DNA from: Rhynchopus sp. YZ270_cl-10
Lineage: Eukaryota; Euglenozoa; Diplonemea; Diplonemida; Diplonemidae
Direction: 5' to 3'
Length of the DNA: 64,000 nucleotides
NCBI GenBank assembly: GCA_964035575.1
Contig: OZ037874.1
Coordinates: 744,001-808,000, forward strand
Shown: piece after piece, positions 61,301 through 64,000 of the stretch
Numbering within the stretch: the first letter of the stretch is position 1
Layout: each line of letters opens with the position of its first letter
The notes under the pieces: generated by a model
What the model was told of the DNA's origin: nothing
Seen by the model: the letters and a program-made list of their open reading frames with translations, nothing else
The model's database searches: none
Program-made: the position numbers and the translations under genes

Positions 61301-64000
61301 AACTCAAAGATCTTCAGCTTCACGTCTGACATGCACCTCTTCGACGGTGCACTGACCTCGAAGACGTCTGTGCAGTGGAACTGGGACCTGACGTACTTCA
61401 AGGCACAGATGGAGGACATCAGCTTTGGTGGGGTTGTTGTTGTGAAGGACGTGCACTTTGAGTACAACTCGGCTGCGTCGTCCATTGACCTGGGTGTCTC
61501 GATCTCTGTCCTCTCCATTGTGTCTGTGGCAGCTGACCTGCAGATCAAGGGAGACCAGATTGCGTTTGACGTGTCTGCGGACCTGGCACTCGTCACGATC
61601 AGTGTTTCGGGCACGGCGGAGATTGCGACACCGTTCCACGACTCGCACTTTACGCTGCACGTCTCTGTGTCTGCGGGGGGTGTGGCGAAGGCGATTTTCG
61701 ACGCCGGTAAGAAGGCATGTGAAGCTGTGGCTGCGACTGCGACGAAGGCGTGGGACGGTCTTTACAATGGCATGAGTGCTGAGGCGAGTGCGATCAAGCA
61801 CTTGTTCTCCTCCGCACTGTCGAGCATGGCGCACGAGGCAGAAGAGCTGATGCACGACATCAGCAAGTTCTTCAGCGACGTGATGGGTGCGCTCAACTCG
61901 ATCCCCCTCTTGGGGAGTGTGTTTGGAGCTTTGGGAGACTTTGCCGGAGGGATCTCAAACGTGGCGAACAGCCTCTTTGGGACGACGTCAAGCTCGCACA
62001 TTGTGACAACATCTGATCGCAACGAGTACGGCTGCTACTACAAGTACCAGAGCACCCATGTGTGCCACCACTACTTGTTCTACTCCAGCTGCCACTACGA
62101 CAACGGGAAGTGGTTCCCCGACCGTCTGTGCATGATCAGGGTGGCCATTGCTGCACAGCAAGTCAAGATCCACGGTCTCAAGGGACAGATCTTGCAGGTT
62201 CAGCTCGCAGGGTCGAAGGCTGTCAACAAAGGTCTCAGCGACTTCGTCTCTGGTGCGTCTCTGCAGTACCCGGAGGTACAAAACTTCAGCAGCACCTACC
62301 CGATGGACAAGCCAATGCCGACTGTTGCAGCGAAGGTGAGGGTCAGCCAGCTCACGTCGAACGGGATTGAGCACGGTGTGGAGATGACAAAGGACATCCT
62401 CATCAACCCTTCCACGGAAGCGTCCCTGGCAGCGTCGCACAACAGTGCAACGGAGTACCTTGCCAAGGAGGCAGCTAGCTTCACCGTCAACGGCCAGAAC
62501 CCTACCAGAAACGGAGTGAGCCACAGTGAGCTGCTGTCGCTCCAGAACCAGCTCACAGCCGCAGCAGTCAAGCTGTCGCAGTACATGTTCGACGAGGTCA
62601 AGGTGGAGAGTGAGGAGCGCCATGCTGAGGCGCTTGTCCGTGACGCAGATGTGCTCGCAGGCAACGATGGCGACGACGACAACACCACCACAACCAACAG
62701 CACCGGAAGTGGCTACTTCCCAGAGTTCTCTCGCCCCATCCTGCAGCACACCAAGCACCGTGAGTCGGTGTCGCCGTGTGTGGACGTGACGGCTGTCCTG
62801 GAGAAGCAGCAGCCACACTTCCGCCACGTGGACAAGCACTGCAAGAAAGGTACCACCGTGCACCTGCGGTCTGTGGAGGCGCTGTCAGACTTTGACACCT
62901 GCGAGCACGTCTCGAAGCACAAGGTGGAGTGGGTTGGTGTGGACGGGTGTGGCGGGGTGAGCGAGCCAGTCTACACTGTTGTGTTCCGTTCGCACGGGAT
63001 GCCGTCGTTTGTGTCGGTGCCAGACTACTACATTGTGGGGCGTCTTGGTGACGAGAGCGGGCCGCGCACAACTGGCTCTGCGGGTGGGATGGGCGAGTGT
63101 GGTGCAAACGTGACGATGACGTACGAGGACTCTGAGCCGCACATGGTGTCGGGTTCGTTCTGGAAGGTGGTGCGCACGTGGACGACAGCACTGGACGTGC
63201 CCGCACACTGCACACGTGCACAGTCGCGCCCTGTGTCGAAGGAGCAGACGATTCTGTTCGGGAACTCGGACCGGAATGTGGAGGACCTGTCGTGGGCTGG
63301 GGTTGAGGCGGACGTTGCGGCTGCGACTGGCGAGGGTGTGAGCCGTGTGCGGATTGCGTCGAGGCACGGTGGCTACGTGGGGATGAGTGCGGACGGGGAC
63401 AGCGTTGTGCGCACGGACGGGCGTGGTGTGGACTCCGTGTGGTGCCTGACGCCAACACGTGCAGCAGGGATGTTCAAGATGAGTGCGACGGGTGCGGGCT
63501 GCCTGCTTGGGACGGACGGAGGTGCTGTTGTGTGTGAGGCGAAGGGCGCAGGCTACGCGGGTGCTGACGTGCTCTTCGCCACTGGTGCGGCGAAGCAGGT
63601 GGGTGCCGTGAAGCAGCACTTCCTCAACGTGCAGCTCCACCGCGGCCTCTGTCTGGCGGTCGACCCTTTCCGCAACTCTGGTGCCTTCACTGCGGCCTGC
63701 ACCGGTGCAGGCAGCGGCAACGACTTCTACATTGAGACACTGCAGTCTGGCCTGAAGCACTGCTAGGGTGTGGTGGTGTGCACATAGAACAAGTAGACAC
63801 CTGGTCACACTTCTTTTGATGTTGCGTTGTTTTGTTTTGTTTTATTTGTGTTTTTTGTACTTTTACAACTGACCTCCCTTCTCCCTTGACCCCTGCACGA
63901 AGCCATGCAACCAGCCTCACAAGGATGTTTTACCTTGCTGCAGTTAGTTCACTCACCTGGTGCCTTAGAACCACTGGACAGGGACGTCTTATCGTCCGAC
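58306..64000 (+). repeat. Segmental duplication, copy 2, cut by the window end
   Basis: Matches 51429-57124. The final bases (CGTCTTATCGTCCGAC) equal those at 57109-57124, so the duplicated unit continues beyond the window. A third copy downstream is possible. Confidence 0.92.
58523..63766 (+). CDS. Large secreted protein, copy 2
   Basis: 1,747 aa, intact, the same architecture as the 51647 gene: signal peptide, beta-rich modules with VPFCVGECS and LRICVGSCS, Cys/Tyr/His-rich stretch, Asn/Thr linker, beta-trefoil-like end. About ten residues differ, all in the first 712: A/G 68, N/D 83, D/G 142, T/S 351, M/I 378, S/N 460, L/I 685, S/P 707, A/S 711 and S/N 712 (copy 1/copy 2, approximate numbering). 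From there to the stop the proteins are identical. Both copies are likely expressed from the same kind of 5' flank, since 217 bp upstream of the ATG are shared. Function unknown. Confidence 0.85.
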   Translation: MHRLVCILWCAAAVLAAGTPLEKSSNKPFDPESFSSDFSALTESFKAKAISAVSDEVASYMDEIGVTGLLNGIVDSNLGQYLDQSAVALDDMVDYFADSSVKDRLEGAVNKVTGKLVTNLKELAGLVSPSKSSGNTAAAGKRTATAQAGSIGDVVVATVGLGISPSVKTATYKGQDFSASWSAGFHFQVGMDIATMSDAVVALGGGASVGFTAGELPDVTKADPAAGNEAARQKATLSRMASVLSGEEEGAEESGLLSKLDDDLEATIGLDFFASAEDLTGFAYKVSVTLPEFSHIKELHVYLSHPQWGCLSVNPSAMYAPVVSGWGITLYSGKPSGMLAAAPGLWSSLDAASSEMADLKGKWDSKWGAGALMVGDTITIASTGSLDLSRSACTAKKTVTDAGSDPSADVIKKITSVSNDVANKVADVVSFIETSKALILDASFTVPFCVGECSATPYNDESSLSGSATLKFTADHNGGEVDLYVDGITFGGLTTVIAEPLPHAAKEVLIDMMQPLAGLGLGKSSVIVTVTSEGVSVTAAGSPSFPASSGTSAFEAVLRTISDAVVELKASMTYSGAASLELDVGTPPSTSKGTLAVVSEDGKEGFALFAKAADVGELDVGVSLPLRICVGSCSSVSPQYLHLKGTLALELSGEEQNVEGELVMDGWWNKAFDVPFVNIADIILGIAMNLETFLPSKLDLGGAVCLGKPQDCESNTGTYVKGRAYVGLDLAAPENSYYIMMISKLTVGTIFDLIGEYSSFVKDLDIDGKFPALAESGIYPYDADAQCTGQSGTGAPHTFDKSCYAYMSFNGAGEDKTLTFKDGELVIPNGVAFSGKIDFFGWNFGVQAHVTETKFDMAATMDKVDFAIGGVKIMEIGKAPSATSPSEVSGGAYFHVVADSGAILLNIEGAFAIPVLRSYGYMNIELNSKIFSFTSDMHLFDGALTSKTSVQWNWDLTYFKAQMEDISFGGVVVVKDVHFEYNSAASSIDLGVSISVLSIVSVAADLQIKGDQIAFDVSADLALVTISVSGTAEIATPFHDSHFTLHVSVSAGGVAKAIFDAGKKACEAVAATATKAWDGLYNGMSAEASAIKHLFSSALSSMAHEAEELMHDISKFFSDVMGALNSIPLLGSVFGALGDFAGGISNVANSLFGTTSSSHIVTTSDRNEYGCYYKYQSTHVCHHYLFYSSCHYDNGKWFPDRLCMIRVAIAAQQVKIHGLKGQILQVQLAGSKAVNKGLSDFVSGASLQYPEVQNFSSTYPMDKPMPTVAAKVRVSQLTSNGIEHGVEMTKDILINPSTEASLAASHNSATEYLAKEAASFTVNGQNPTRNGVSHSELLSLQNQLTAAAVKLSQYMFDEVKVESEERHAEALVRDADVLAGNDGDDDNTTTTNSTGSGYFPEFSRPILQHTKHRESVSPCVDVTAVLEKQQPHFRHVDKHCKKGTTVHLRSVEALSDFDTCEHVSKHKVEWVGVDGCGGVSEPVYTVVFRSHGMPSFVSVPDYYIVGRLGDESGPRTTGSAGGMGECGANVTMTYEDSEPHMVSGSFWKVVRTWTTALDVPAHCTRAQSRPVSKEQTILFGNSDRNVEDLSWAGVEADVAAATGEGVSRVRIASRHGGYVGMSADGDSVVRTDGRGVDSVWCLTPTRAAGMFKMSATGAGCLLGTDGGAVVCEAKGAGYAGADVLFATGAAKQVGAVKQHFLNVQLHRGLCLAVDPFRNSGAFTAACTGAGSGNDFYIETLQSGLKHC

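Noticed and set aside
51928-63808. Antisense ORFs up to 399 codons inside the duplicated genes
   Set aside because: Same position in both copies, biased composition, no domain; a by-product of G+C-rich codon use on the sense strand.

Overview
The window is nuclear DNA of a unicellular eukaryote that I cannot place with certainty. Evidence for a eukaryote: a gene with two clear GT-AG introns (45853-47474), a four-domain voltage-gated calcium channel, a CANT1-type apyrase, PAN/apple and EGF-rich surface proteins, large gene-poor spacers full of T- and A-runs, and many short interspersed repeats and MITE-like palindromes. Most genes are intronless, eight of nine lie on the + strand, and one (18740-21727) couples a secreted ectodomain and Pro/Thr stalk to a multi-pass membrane domain. 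This would fit a euglenozoan such as a diplonemid, but that is a guess: no rRNA, tRNA or spliced-leader gene was recognised.

Layout. 1-4219: 3' part of a type I surface protein (FN3-like, PAN, Pro/Thr stalk, 7 EGF modules, one membrane helix). 4220-7346: spacer with three TA-flanked palindromic elements. 7347-15962: complete paralogue of the first gene, 2,871 aa with about 38 EGF modules built by 288-bp and 282-bp tandem amplification. 15963-18739: spacer around a small minus-strand gene of unknown function. 18740-21727: signal peptide/stalk/multi-pass membrane protein. 21728-34099: 12.4 kb without a recognisable gene, holding tandem repeats, minisatellites, MITEs and short repeat families. 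34100-39526: CaV-type channel with two EF hands in the domain I-II linker. 39527-45852: 6.3 kb of nested repeats. 45853-47474: apyrase in three exons. 49267-50355: three-helix membrane protein of unknown function. 51429-64000: two copies of a 1,747-aa secreted protein in a tandem segmental duplication with a 6,876-bp period; the second copy runs to the window end.

The recognisable products mostly act at the cell surface or in the secretory pathway: adhesion-type EGF/PAN proteins, a calcium channel, a membrane-anchored calcium-dependent nucleotidase of the CANT1 type and large secreted proteins. They do not form an operon or a pathway. The most unusual features are the channel architecture, the patchy homogenisation between the two EGF genes, nine TA-bounded palindromic elements with mutually different ends (one with an empty site in a neighbouring repeat copy), and several 40-50 bp repeat families that all seem to lie on the + strand. 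No reverse transcriptase, integrase, capsid, transposase, CRISPR array or RNA gene was recognised.
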